A stretch of 64,000 bases of DNA from Amyloporia xantha (lineage: Eukaryota > Basidiomycota > Agaricomycetes > Polyporales > Adustoporiaceae), in the NCBI GenBank assembly GCA_036971615.1, contig JAYKKR010000019.1, positions 62,001 to 126,000 on the forward strand. Direction: 5' to 3'. The notes under the pieces were generated by a model. That model had not been told where the DNA came from. It did not search any database and saw only the letters and a list, made by a program, of their open reading frames with translations. The position numbers and the translations under genes are program-made. Shown here piece after piece: positions 46,048-58,202 of the stretch; position 1 is the stretch's first letter; each line of letters begins with the position of its first letter.

Positions 46048-49000
46048 ATGCCTAGCTCTATAGCCTCTTTGCTCGAACCACTCAGCTCGCCCTCACCATC
46101 TCCACCACCTCCGGAAGAACAGTCAAACCACAGCGGCGCCGCGGGTCTCGACAGCGGCTCCGAACTCTCCGAACTGACAGAGGACGAGCAGGAAGAAAAC
46201 AGAGAGGACGGCACGAAGGGTGCACCCGTACGTACCTCATCTCGTGAGAGTAGACGAAAGCGCAGCGGAATCATTCCTGACCCTATGTGGGGCTGGGCAT
46301 ATAAGGACAAGGATGACAAGAAGGGCGAATGGCGGCGGCCCGTCCGAGAAGAGGAAGAAGAAGAACAGTCGGGCCCAGCACGAGCAATGGAGGAAGAAGA
46401 GGAGGAAGACGAAGACCACGACCGGGGCGACGACGGCGAGCGTAGCATCAAAGACCACGCGCGCAGCGACAATGAGGGCGAGGACGAGCGCGAAGAGGAC
46501 GACGAGGACCCCGCTGCACCCTACTCGGACGATGACGCCTCCACGATACACAAATCCAGCCGCGTCGCTGACGATCGTGAGTCTGAAGACGAAGATGACG
46601 ACGAGGACGAAGGTGAGCCGGAAGTGGCGATCAGCACTCCGCCATCACCAGCGCCAACTCAAAAGGGCGACAACGGAAACCGGATGTCGCCCGAGCTCAC
46701 TGACGACGAGAATGGCGAGGACGAAGAGGCCGACGAGGAGGCGGTCGAAGACGACCCTGCTGCGGTCGAATCCGATGTCGATGACGCGCCTGTGGCGGCC
46801 GGTCCCCCCACCCCGGTAGCCAGTGTGCTCCCTGTGCTGGAAGACACAACGACACTCATGGACGTTGACGAGACTGCCCCGTCGCCGTCTCTTGTGGCGC
46901 CCATTGCCGCTGCGGCAGCCGGTTCTTCCATCATGGCTGGCTCCAGCGTCGTCGACCCGCCATCGCCTTCACCTTCATCGTCTGCCTCATCATCCGGTTC
47001 ACCCTCCTCTTCCCGCTCGGCCTCTCCAGAACGCGAGGCTGACGCGCCATCCGATCACGAGCCTGAACCGGAACCAGAGCCCAAGGCGTCGAAGGCACGC
47101 TCATCTGCACGCAACAAGAAGAAAAGCAGGGCGCGCTCTTCGCGCAAGTCGAAGGCGGATGCCGGTCCCGAACAAGATGCGGAGGTCGATGTCGATGCAG
47201 ACCAAGGGGCAGGAGCCGAGGCAGACGAAGCAGACATCGTCGATGCGGAGGACGTCGAGGCGGACTCTCCTGAGCTAGAGCTCGAATCGGATCTGCAACC
47301 CGCTCACCGGGCGGAGGCGTTGGACGTGCTTGCGACAATTGAGCTCAAGTTTGCACTGCTTCGCGAGCGTTTGTACGTTGAGAAGATGGAGAATCTCGCA
47401 TGGGAGGAGGCATTGGTAGCGGACGGTACGTATTCTTATTGGTCTCTCTCAGGCTTCTTATGCAGTATATATTTCGTGAATCCAGACACTCATCCAGAGC
47501 TTTTACACCTTCATTCTGAACTACTGAAGAGACGCGACAAGCGCGTCGAACTCGCGTCACGGCGACGAGATTACGAAATGACGAACGTCACGAAGCGCCG
47601 TAGACTCGACGAAGAGGGGGTGTGGAGCTGGTGGAAGGTACGACGCGCGTGTACACGTGACATTAATCTTGCTGATCTCACTTTACCATCTCGATCTATA
47701 TAGCACGAGCGGGACGATCTGCAGACAGAGATGGTATCTGAAACCAATAGGAAGAGGCGAAAGCTGGAGAGGGAACGGAGAGCATTAGAGCGGCCACAAC
47801 CTGGTCAGTGCTTATGTTTCCCTGCTTTTCGTCATATTTTACTGATGCGAATGGCTATTCAGAATATCCCATACCTATCATACCCCCAGTTGTGGATGCG
47901 CCACCGACTCTCCGTGACATAGTCAAATCATATCCATTCGGTGTCACTTCCCATGCACACGCGCGTCATAAAGGCCGTGCCAGTCCGAGTACCCTCGTGT
48001 ACCCACAGCTATCGACACTTTCTCCTAACGATATCGCGCACGACCTAGACTTTCTCTATCAACATCGACGTGCTGCCGCAGGCTTTGATCCTCATCGACC
48101 TGGTATGGTGAATGGTGCGCTTGGAGGACCGGGACCCCCGCACGGTTACGAATATCCCATGAATCCATTGGACGGGCCAGGGGCGGGTAATCGCTTCGGC
48201 CCACCGCCACCCGCATTCAATCACCAACATCCTCTCCCCTATTCGCAGATGCAAGGTCCCCCGCCTATGATGCCGGGTTTCCCTGGACAAGGACCTCGTC
48301 TTCCACATCATCACTCGGCCCCAGCAGGGAGCCTTCCGAACATGCATCACTCTCAGATACCAATGGAACAAGACACCGCGCCCGTCCATCGGCCAGACTC
48401 GCGTTTAGCACAGCCAACTCCCCACATGCCGCAGTATGCCAATATGGGTCCGATACCTGGATCGGGCAATCTTATGAGACGATCAATCTCACCGGTCCAA
48501 GTGCAAATAATGAATAATGGGTCTGGGCCTGGTATGCCCATTGGAATGGGCGCGCCTCCCATGCCGCCCGGGTTTGCAGGGCCCAAAGCGAACGGCTGGG
48601 TTGGGGCTAACCAACAGGGACCGAGTTCTCTTCCTGGCGGGGTTAAGGAGCCTCGAAGACCGAATAGCGCTGCTGATAGACGCGAGCGGGACGGCAACAG
48701 AGAGCGCTATCCGGACGGAGTGAAGATGCGGAGAAAGAGATCGCGACATGGAGCGCGAAAGAGAGAATGACAGGAGATACGAGATGCAGAACCCACAGAT
48801 GATGCAGCCGCGACTCCAGGCCCATCAGCATCCTCACCCGCACGTCCACACTGCACAGGGACCAGTTCCGCACCACCACCTTGGACCTCATCACCATCAC
48901 CACCACCACCACCATGTCCATCACCACCATCACGCGCAGAACGGCCAGAGTAGTGCAGGGCAAGGCCCGGCTACGTCTGCAGGTCCTCCTGGTGCAGGAG

Positions 49001-50025
49001 TTGCATCCAGTTCCAACGTTAACCCGCGCACTTCGCGCGATATCGAACCGCGCCAATCGCATTCTGGTGCTCCAACCGAGTCTATCGAGCCGTCATCTGG
49101 TCCTTCCAGACAGCCTGTTGCGTCTCCGCATGTGTGGAAGGGCAGTGATGAACAGCCGCCACCTCCTTCGGATATGGCTCGCGATCGTAGCAGACCTGTT
49201 GGGCCCCACGAAAGGTTAATGACGCCGTTCGTGATGACACCTTCACAGTCCGCGCAGGCGAGCTTTCCAGGTTCACCGAGAAATGGTCCGGGCGTGCCCA
49301 GTGCGCCAGCATCTGGTCCCCAGTCGAGGCGGGGCTCCTGGAGCGCACCAGAGGGCAGTCTTCCTCGTCCTGGGTCGTCTGCCTCCCAAGGACATTCTGT
49401 ATCTGGTCATTCACAAGCGAGTTCTCATCGCCTTGCTGTCCCCCGCAGGCCGCGGACTCCAAACGCACAGCCGGGTTCGAGCTCGTGGGGCTCTCCACAA
49501 CATCCGTCATCTACGGATTTTGGTCTGCCGCCGCCGTCGTCTCCTCGCAGTAATGGGGTGCCTCCCCACATCAAGAGCCCATCAGGTCATTCTTCTTTCT
49601 CTATGCGGTCACCTACCCGGACAAATCAACAGTCGCTCAATGTACCGCAGCTGCCACCTCCACCCCCATTGACATCGGTCGGCCATTCTTCACTCGCACG
49701 TCCGGTGACTCCTTCGCAGAATGGAAGTCCTAGTCTCAAGGCTTTTGGACGCATGCCCACCTCTCCTGGCCAACCCAAGCCACCCGCGATCCGGCTCAGT
49801 GGGTTCCATCCGTCAGAACACCAGGAGAGCAATGATCTGGGCGGGCCTGTCTCTACGGCGAATTTTGTAACAATGCGGACTTCATCTCCTTTACCCTTAT
49901 TCTCTTCTTCACATCCGGGACAGCCACATTCCCATTCCTCGCGATTGTCCAACGGTGGGATGCCTGAGGCACCCATGAGTAACGGTCCTGTCGCTGCAAA
50001 AATTGTTCCCGTCGATGGCTCCTGA
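46048..50025 (+). CDS. Sds3-like subunit of the Sin3-Rpd3 histone deacetylase complex, with one frame break
   Basis: Transcriptional corepressor subunit. The N-terminal half is a long acidic/Ser-rich low-complexity region. The Sds3-like domain follows: AEALDVLATIELKFALLRER, LYVEKMENLAWEEALVAD, THPELLHLHSELLKRRDKRV and a basic coiled segment ending RKRRKLERERRALERP. Introns at 47,426-47,485 and three further positions were placed. A Pro/Met/Gly-rich tail follows, including a His-rich run (HHHHHHHHH near 48,890-48,915). Frame is lost at the AAA at 48,734-48,736: removing one A joins MRRRDRDMERERENDRRYEM and opens a further 420 codons of the same composition to 50,025. As written the protein would stop near 48,770. 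Confidence 0.85.
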
Positions 50026-50380
50026 TGATTGTTCATACCTACGTCCTCTCTATTCCCTGCGTCCGAGTATCTGTGGAATTATCGTGTATTGTCACAAACT
50101 TAATGTATTGCATTAATTTCCTTGTTTCTATGTTGTGAATGTATTCTACAAGAAACTAAATTGTAGTTCAAAGTTCAGGCCGCCCTACCTGTGTATGTTG
50201 CTACGCGTGTGTGGCGTGGGAAGAGAGATTAAGGAGTATCATGCACGTGCCCCGATCATTTTACTTTCCTGTAACTTGTTCGAGTTGTGGTTTTGCAAAC
50301 TCTGCAGACTGCAGAGTGCTGCTAGTGTGCCACACTTCTCCTCGTCCTCATAGCTTTATATATTTGATCAGGATCTCAGA
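50026..50380. other. Region between the Sds3-like gene and DCAF13
   Basis: Contains the 3' end of the Sds3-like transcript and the DCAF13 promoter, with a TATA-like TTATATAT near 50,356-50,363. Nothing else recognised. Confidence 0.4.
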
Positions 50381-52242
50381 ATGGTTGTGAGTTCTAGCTA
50401 TTAATTTACAACCGAATTCTTCTTAAAAGACCCTGCAGAAAATATCTGTATTGCAGCATGCACCCTCTGCGCATCTTCCTGCCCGGCCAGGAGATCCTAC
50501 TCCGACTTCACGGAATCTCGACCCGCTTATGCATCCGTTCTCCCGCGCAAGGGAACGTATGCGAGCGTTGAATGCTGCAAAGATGGAGCGAATCTTTGCC
50601 AAGCCATTTGTAGCCGCCCTGGAGGGACATGTGGATGCGGTCGAAACGCTAGTTCGTAAGCCAGAGAGCCTTGACATGGTTGCGAGTGGCAGTTGGGACG
50701 GAGGTGTGTACGTGTCGTTGCGTTCGAGGCCGTGTGATTGGCGCCTCATGCTGAACAATTTGTTCTGTCTCTTTCGTTTAGGCCTTATTCTACACGATAT
50801 ATCTCGTCGAACACAAGTGTTACACGTGGAGGGAGCTCACAAGGGCAAAGTCGCAGGAATCTGCTTTGCTGACAGCGACAGACTCTTGAGCTGCGGTGTG
50901 GACCGGAATGTCAAGCTATGGAGTATCCGGCCGTCTCCAGACGACGATGAAAATGAGGCAGGCCCTTCTACTGTGAGATTGCGTTTAAGTAGACCATGAT
51001 ATAATCATCTCTGATCTCTCACTGTCGTGCTTTCGCAGGGCCGAAAACCTCTTAGTGTTTTTCCAGGGAAAGCAGCATTCAAGTAAATCTCGGCGGCTTG
51101 CGACCGTCCCTTCAAAGACTAACACAGATCCTTTCTACACAGTTCAATAGACCATCACCGTTCTGATCCGCTCTTTGCAACCGCGTCAAATCTTGTCCAG
51201 ATTTGGGACGAAACAAAGTGAGCTGTCTCAGTATGGCCATGATTTGAAACAGTCTTTCTGATGGTAAATCAGGAGTGCTCCAGTCTCGAATCTTACCTTT
51301 CCGACTTCGACGGAGACCATTTCCGCCGTGCGCTTCAACCTCTCCGAATCGTCCGTCCTCGCCAGTATAGGGTCAGATCGTACATTTACACTGTATGACA
51401 TTCGTACAGGCAAGGCAGAACGCCGCGTTGTCATGCAGGTGAGCTCTGATTACTACTTTGGCTACGTGGTGTGCTTGAACATTAGCCCAGATGCGCAGCA
51501 ACTCATTAGCATGGTCGCCGACGTTCCCTACCACATTGCTTCTTGCGTCCGAAGATCATAACCTGTATACCTTTGATATCCGCTCACTGAAGACGCCTAC
51601 GCAAATTTACAAGGCTCACGTTGCTGCCGTCATGAGCTGTGATTGGAGTCCGACTGGCACGGAGCTGGTGAGCGGCGGCTGGGATCGTACGGTACGAATA
51701 TGGAAAGAGGGTGTGGGTACAACGCCCGAGGTGTACCACACGAAGAGGATGCAGAGGTTCGTGCAGAACATCGCCTCACAGTATAGACGGGCACTCAGCC
51801 TCTGTACAGGGTTACGTCTACGGTGTATACCGCCGACGCTCGGTATGTTCTTTCGGGATCTGACGACGGCAATGTGCGGATATGGAAAGCGCACGCGTCC
51901 GAAAAGCTTGGGGTGATCACTGCCCGGGAGCGTGCCGCGATAGAGTACCGCGACAGCCTCAAGGATCGCTGGAAGATGGATGTCGAGGTCGGAAAAGTGT
52001 CACGGTGAGTTTCTCGTCGATGGCTGCTGCTGTTGGCGTAGGCGTGCCCTGGTGCTCATCGTGTTCGTCTATCTTGTAGGAGTCGTCACATCCCGAAGCC
52101 TGTGTACAAGGCTGCGCAGCTCAAGCGGACGATGTTGGAGGCACGTCGTGTCAAAGAGGAGCGGAGACGAAAACACACAAGAGCAGGAGAGAACAAGCCA
52201 AAAGCAGAGAGGAAGAGAATTGTTATTACAGAGCAAACATGA
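50381..52242 (+). CDS. SOF1: DCAF13/Sof1, U3 snoRNP WD40 protein
   Basis: Nucleolar WD40 protein needed for 18S rRNA processing. Nine exons (50381-50386, 50430-50703, 50782-50972, 51039-51082, 51143-51217, 51273-51438, 51491-51756, 51810-52004, 52080-52242) sum to 459 residues in frame. The N-terminal family block RNLDPLMHPFSRARERMRAL and KMERIFAKPFVAALEGHVDA is clear. WD repeats include LLSCGVDRNVKLWSI, LASIGSDRTFTLYDIR, LVSGGWDRTVRIW and VLSGSDDGNVRIWKAHASEK. The C-terminal basic Sof1 domain has IPKPVYKAAQLKRTMLEARR. The proposed first coding exon is just ATGGTT, ahead of a 43-base intron, because no other ATG precedes the conserved N-terminus. Confidence 0.92.
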
Positions 52243-52664
52243 TCATTGTCATGCTATCTATACACTCTCCGATGTTCGTTCCCACTGCGCATGTCTATTT
52301 TTATGCGCATTAGCATCTCAAAACAGGAAACTTGAGAGCCTGATCAGGAAGGCCTTCAAATCGTTTCGTGTAGAGCTAGTCTCGCTGTACAACAAACTTG
52401 CAACGAACATCTATTTGTACAGACATTTTTATACACCGTCCATAATCCACATACAAGATGACGCAGTGAGTGCATCCTCCCGCCGATCAACCCAACTTCT
52501 AGATATAGCCCAAAATAGTTCTACGATGTATACGAACAAGAAACGCATAAATCATTCCCAGACACCGTCTGGTTCGTCGCTCTATTTGTTGTCACCGCTG
52601 ACGAATGTAAAAACTGCCGTTTAAGTCTTTCTCCCGCGAGACACTATGTTCTGGCTGTGAAGAT
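52243..52664. other. Convergent 3' region between DCAF13 and the small orphan gene
   Basis: Should contain two facing 3' ends. No gene or RNA recognised. Confidence 0.4.
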
Positions 52665-53388
52665 TCAGGTATCCACCCTGCGGAGATCTCTATCAGGTTA
52701 TGCACTCGACTTGCGCGAACGAGAACTTACGTCGTTCGTTCTCCATCATCTGAGGAATCAGAGCCAAGCTGGTTCCAGCCGGCAAGGCCTACCCCACCAG
52801 CCATTCCTAGCAGAACCAATGACGAAGGAGTCATTGTCCTACCCTGTTCATTAAGATAAGCAACGACTCACGAAGAGCAGGATCCGTGCGTACCGCAGAA
52901 GAATCGCGAAAAGCACCCTGATTGTTCGGTCGCAGCCGTGATGGACCCTCGAACGTCTCAGGCAGCGGAAGAGAGAGCGGCGATCTCCCGGCGATGGAAG
53001 ACGCGCTGTGTGCCCGGCTGGCGTTCAACGAAGTCTTGGCAACGCGAGGGCGGGTAGGGCCGTCGAAGATGATGGGGGTGGGGAGGGGCTGAACATGGCC
53101 GACGTTGCGCTTTCGGGCCGATGCCGCATCGACGGATGGCGCTACCCGACGGACGGACGGGGACCGGGCAAGGAGCTTGCTCGACTCCCCCAATCTAGCC
53201 GGGGCGTCGAAAATGTCTAAAATCTGGTGGAAGTTGGGGAGTTGTTCCTCCTCCTCCATGGGGAGCTCGGCGGAGGCGGTCGCCATCTGGCGTCGGTGGG
53301 CGGAAATGGAAGGTGCCCGCCGGCGCGTAGGGAGGATGTCGCAGGAAGCGGGGGTCAATGCTCGGCGCATGGGCGACGTAGAGAGCAT
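52665..53388 (-). CDS. Small orphan protein with a C-terminal membrane anchor
   Basis: Function not recognised. Exons 53388-52894, 52843-52731 and 52677-52665 join to 206 residues. The N-terminal 160 residues are hydrophilic and Ser/Pro/Arg-rich, with two related words, IIFDGPTRPRVA and ETFEGPSRLRPN, and an earlier DIFDAPARLGES. These look like three degenerate copies of an F-(D/E)-(G/A)-P-x-R motif. The last exons give one hydrophobic helix (SSLVLLGMAGGVGLAGW) and a short acidic tail, as in a tail-anchored protein. Introns of 50-53 bases with good ends support the model. Confidence 0.65.
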
Positions 53389-55573
53389 GATGCTTCAGGG
53401 CTGCAAGTGGGCGATGGGTGGTCTATGACAGAGAGACGAATCCTAACATGTTCTGTTATTATACCTATTGACATCTGCACCAAAGCAATTGATATCATTC
53501 GTGGAGTATTCTCCTGGATATCAACCCAGCGCCTCATGCGTTCGGAGTTGATGCGGCGATTATGGCTCGTCGCAATCGTATTCTGTTAAGATGTCCTTGG
53601 GCTGACTTGCACAACGCGATTTGATGCCCTCTGTCTCCGGGCGTCTCATGATACTAGCGCACGCAGCATCAAATACAGGACCCTAGGGCAACCTATTCAG
53701 CGAATCATCACTGGTCCGAAATGCCTATGCAGCTTGCCATCAGTCCCGCTTTAACGCCACGACATCGTACCTCAGATCCTCAGCAATCGAAGCATGCCAA
53801 TAATAGCAATAGCCTAGCTAGAGTCGGCAGCCTGCGTTATCGCAAGATATTCACGCTGCAACCATGCACGGCGGTACTTGTCCCCCGCGCTTCGTAAGGC
53901 CGAAAGACCGAAGGAAGGTCGGGGTTTCTCAATTCATATTAGCATTGGTGGAAGCTCGTGGCGTCTGGCAGAGGAAAGAGGGCCTGGGAGGCACGATGCG
54001 AATGTTTATAATCATAAAACCGCCTACGCATATTCAGAGGAGGTTTCCCAACCGTGCATTCAACGCCACAGATTATGCTAGTAATGTGTATGTTGCTAGT
54101 ATTGCAGGAGCACAAAATAACCGTTCTCCCAAGACCTGTACGGGACGGATAAGTCGATGGGTAAGACGTCGTGGAAGAGAAGACATGCCTCATGTTGCAT
54201 TTGTTCTAATGATCTATCTGCTTGTGTGCTTCAAAGTCAGCTCCGGCACACATGAATTAGAGACGCGAAGAGCAAGATGTTCGGCGTCACAGTGGGCGTG
54301 TAAGCAGACACAGACAGGTCCGCTGTTCGCAAACGCTGGTTCTTCCGAGGGTCAGTTGTCTACTTTGTAGGTTGAGGGTCCAGAGATTTATTAATGAAAT
54401 CTCCATCGCCTTGGCCGGCGCTTTGATTAAGGTCTCCACATTCTAACATAAACCCGGTGATGGTAGTGTCGGTAACGATCGAGACCCGTACGCGCTAATG
54501 ATGACAATCGGAAGGAGTGAAATATGAGCAACCAAAAGCCACGCACAATGCACATTCTAACAGCAAGCAATCCTTGATACTCCGACTATCGGCCAATTCG
54601 AGTGGGCATGTCGACTGAAATGGAGAGACCTCGGTGCAAAGGGCTTTTCGAAGACCGTTGCCAATACGAGCAAGGAAAGACAGAAGATCGATGGCTACCT
54701 TTCCACATAGGTGGGTCGAAGTGGATCATCACGACTGGCGTGCTGAATATAGCCCCGAACACCGGAGAGCCGGTCGGATATCTACCGCTTTCAATACTTG
54801 ATCGGCGTTTGAGTCGCGCAGTGCGGAAATAGAGCGGGGAACAGAGGTGAGGTAGATATAGCAGTCATGTCGATTTGGAAAAAACGATCTCATGTCGCCT
54901 CCAGGACGTCTAAGCGTCGTCATGCAATCTACCACGCACGCACGACATGAGATGGCTGATGAGGACGAAGACTGGGTGTTGTCGTAGCTATCGCATGCAT
55001 ATGAGGACGACGAAGACTGGGCTACATGACTCTGCAACGTGGATGGAATAGCAGAGGAGTCATTTCGGCAGCATAGTCACTGGTAGCAGGTGCCCTTCTG
55101 GTCGTAGGGTAATCATGGGCATTCACTTGAACCCCTAAAAACCAATCAATAATTCTGGTCCGAGTAGAAGGTAGCAGTTACACGTGGGATGAATTGAACA
55201 TACCATAAGAACCTCCGTGCATCCAGCTTTTGGAACCGAGGACGGAATGAGTCCACTGTCTGGCTGTTGGTATCGAATCGTCCACAGCTTCGTCCACAGC
55301 TACCCACTGTAGCCGATGTTCTGAGGTCCGAAAGCCTTTCGCAAATTTAGAGCAAGGGTTATGGATCAGGATTGACGGAAAGCGCACTAGCTATGGTCAA
55401 TGTATAGTCCGTACCAAATCTGGGGAGCAGGGTCTTTGGTGCACGTGGTTGATCAAGATCACATCGAGTGAAGTTGTTGCTCGACTGACGCCTGCGGGGA
55501 ACAAGTTATAACTGGCCCCATGAGTGTTCTCCCTTTGCTATTTGTGGGATTATTTTCCTCTCTACACTCCTAT
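53389..55573. other. Gene-poor region
   Basis: Short frames in several phases without recognisable domains. No RNA, terminal repeats or target duplications found. Confidence 0.3.
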
Positions 55574-56721
55574 GGGCTCTGACCCTTTTGCAAACGAAGG
55601 CAGCATTAACCTAGCCATGACGAGTGCTGGTGAGCGAGTACTATTGGGGTGACCGCCAGCCATGGCTGCAGGAACCGTTCTGCCTGAGTTACATGCTCAA
55701 TTGGAGGCCGTCGAGGCAGGGCACCCGAAAGGCCTATCATTGGTGCGAAGATATTCAAATTTTGAATGTTTGTCCTCCTTTAGTCCGTATCAAACCCTGA
55801 CTCACTCAGGCTTGCGAGCATCCTTATATGATCAACGCAACTCGCCCATCTGACGAGTCATGGTTACGCTCAAGAAGTCCTCCAAGTCTGCGCATCCATA
55901 TGAAGCAGAAATTGGGCAGTTTTTCCCTTCACAGGTCCTTGAATCAAATCCGCGCAACCACTACATACACATCCGCGACACCTTGCAAGATCCTAACGGA
56001 GATGACGCTTACATTCTGGTGATGCCCTTACTGAAAAATTACAATGACCCTCGTACGGATACAGTGGGAGAGGCTATTGAGTTTTTTGACAAGCATTTGG
56101 GGCGCGTACTTACTCACAAAGCGTTCCATATACCGCTTACGCGTCAATTAAACACAGGGTTTACAGACCATGCATCATGATCATGCCGCCCATCGGTGAA
56201 TAAATCTCACTCAGCATAGATCAGGACTCAATGCTTTCCAAAACCGCAGGAACTTCCTTGTTTTTGGGGCAACAAGACTGTCCCAAAACTTCAGAAATGA
56301 CGGATATTACAAGTCATGTAATCCTTCCCTCACCGATAGATATTTTATGGACAACCCGAAACGAGACAGTTTCTTACGGGTGAGTATGCAGCCCTTTCGT
56401 CAGTCTGGAGTTCATGAGCACACTGATTATGGATATGGCCCGAGACGATCCTTCAAAGCAGGCCACCGTCGATCAAGTCGTCGATGGGTGAGAAGTGATA
56501 CGGCGAATGATCAGGTGATTGAGTCCCTGATTGATCTGTGGGATGCGCCCTCTGTCGGCTGGATACGAGACCATCACATGCTTTCCATGCGCGGAAGTCG
56601 GGGCGCAAGTCGTCGATCGTTCATTCTCACCTTGATTGACGACGTTGGCAGCAAGACTCGAGGCAGTTGCTTCTCCCTTCGGTATTCCGGAAGGCTTGTC
56701 TGTCTTCGCCCATTGAATTAA
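55574..56721 (+). pseudogene. Decayed FunK1-like protein kinase
   Basis: Fragments in different frames match a kinase-like family expanded in agaricomycetes: VTLKKSSKSAHPYEAEIGQF, NHYIHIRDTLQDPNGDDAYI, LVMPLLKNYNDPRTDTVGEA, then STLIMDMARDDPSKQATVDQ near 56,415. The frame changes at about 55,855 between NATRPSDES and VTLKK. The stretch that should carry the catalytic His-Arg-Asp loop reads like HRVYRP, without the Asp, and a stop follows. One putative intron is only 24 bases. I therefore read it as a pseudogene. Confidence 0.6.
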
Positions 56722-58202
56722 GATACCTATGTTTGACTCACGCGCCCAAGTACTTGTCTGTTTGCCACGTTGAAATCATGGCTCTTCGGTGACTACCATT
56801 TCTAAGTCGGGTGTAAGTTCCCGGGCAATGTGAAAGTGAAGCGGAACATAGAGAGCCCAAGAATGAAATCCTCGATGCGTGTATATTTTCTATTACGTGG
56901 TACTTGTTTATATCTGTCCTCACTACTTCCATGACCAAACCTCCACAGATCAGTTTCGGCCATGCAAGTATCCGGCCGCTCCTGATTTTCAATTGTTAAC
57001 ACTCTGCGCTCCATCTTAAGAAAATTTTCAACGTCAATCAAGTTCCTTCTTAGCCAAGATAACGATGTCACGTCCCCTGAGGCCATGTCTCTCGTTGTCC
57101 GAACTCTGCCAGTCCTTGCGTGGATTCCTGATTGTTGCCTAGCTGACCACTTTTCCCTGATTGCTTTATAATCCGCTTGATACCCAGGTCGTTTCTCTTC
57201 TGGGCTTTGCCAAAGGCTCTGCTTTGTCAGCTCATAATCTTGGCTCTTAGTGTCTATCGTTAAGATTCAAATATCTATGCTCGTCTGTTGTCAGCAGACT
57301 GGTTTAGAAAGTGAGTCAAGTTCGTCAATTATCCAACGCAATAGGACTTGAATCGCCTCAACAACGATCAGAACTCATGGAAACTGCTATTGATTGACGG
57401 ATGTGATGAGTATGCCCGTTCTATAAATGTACTGCATGTCTTCGACTAATATGTTTGACTCGCAGAACAGGTCACGCAGAGCAGTAGTAGTCATATCTAG
57501 GTCTGCAAGATCTTAGGTGAATGACCGCTCTCAGGCGGTGTCCGAGTCGACTCCAATTGGGGCATATTGCAATGGTTAATTGTGGGTGAACCTATGCCAC
57601 CCGCGGAGAAACTATACTGCGCCTCACAAAAGAACACCCTCAAATGTGGTCTAGGTGAACTCTTCATTAGAGCTGTTGAATCCAAACATCGGCCCATCCT
57701 TGATACGTCTGTATAGACTGCCTCGGCACAGACGAAGAGTGCCAGTAATCTGGCTCCTGAGGTTTGTGGAGTGTTCCATCAGGATGACAGCGCTATTAAC
57801 GATAATTATACCCAGCCAGCTTCATGACGGCGAAACCGAGCAGCAAGTAGGTCACTGGATGTATCAAGATGTGAGTTCTCTTCCTCTCAACCCTCTTCCA
57901 CGTCAGATCATTTTGAATTGGAACATATTTCTATTCTAATGTGTCCAAGACCTGGAGTTCTGAAGCATCGCGCAGCATTCCCAGTACTCGGATGGTGTTA
58001 ATGTGGTATTGTGGTTATCTCACTTCAACATGTCATAAAGTTCTCGCGTGTTCTCCAGTGGTCTGATATTTTAACTTCCGGTGTGCCTCATGTCGACAAC
58101 GTGGTACTTGAAGCGCCTATTCAGAGCAAGTTCTTGTCTCACCGGGTCCCCAATCCATTCCTTGCCCTCTCCCGCTTCGTCAGATTGACTTGGTGCTTTG
58201 CT
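56722..58202. other. Region upstream of the kinase/F-box fusion gene
   Basis: Several short frames, none with recognisable domains. Upstream exons of the fusion gene may lie at the right end, because its N-terminus is not certain. Confidence 0.3.

Noticed and set aside
46237..46551. Minus-strand hydrophobic frame opposite the acidic part of the Sds3-like gene
   Set aside because: It is the antisense shadow of Glu/Asp/Lys codons and not a membrane protein.
48860..48945. CAC/CAT run as a CRISPR-like or microsatellite repeat
   Set aside because: It codes for a His-rich segment in frame. There are no spacers and no repeat units typical of CRISPR, and the host is eukaryotic.
48748..50025. Separate His/Pro-rich gene downstream of the Sds3-like gene
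   Set aside because: It has no promoter space, overlaps the upstream frame and continues the same composition. A one-base error in an A-run explains it better.
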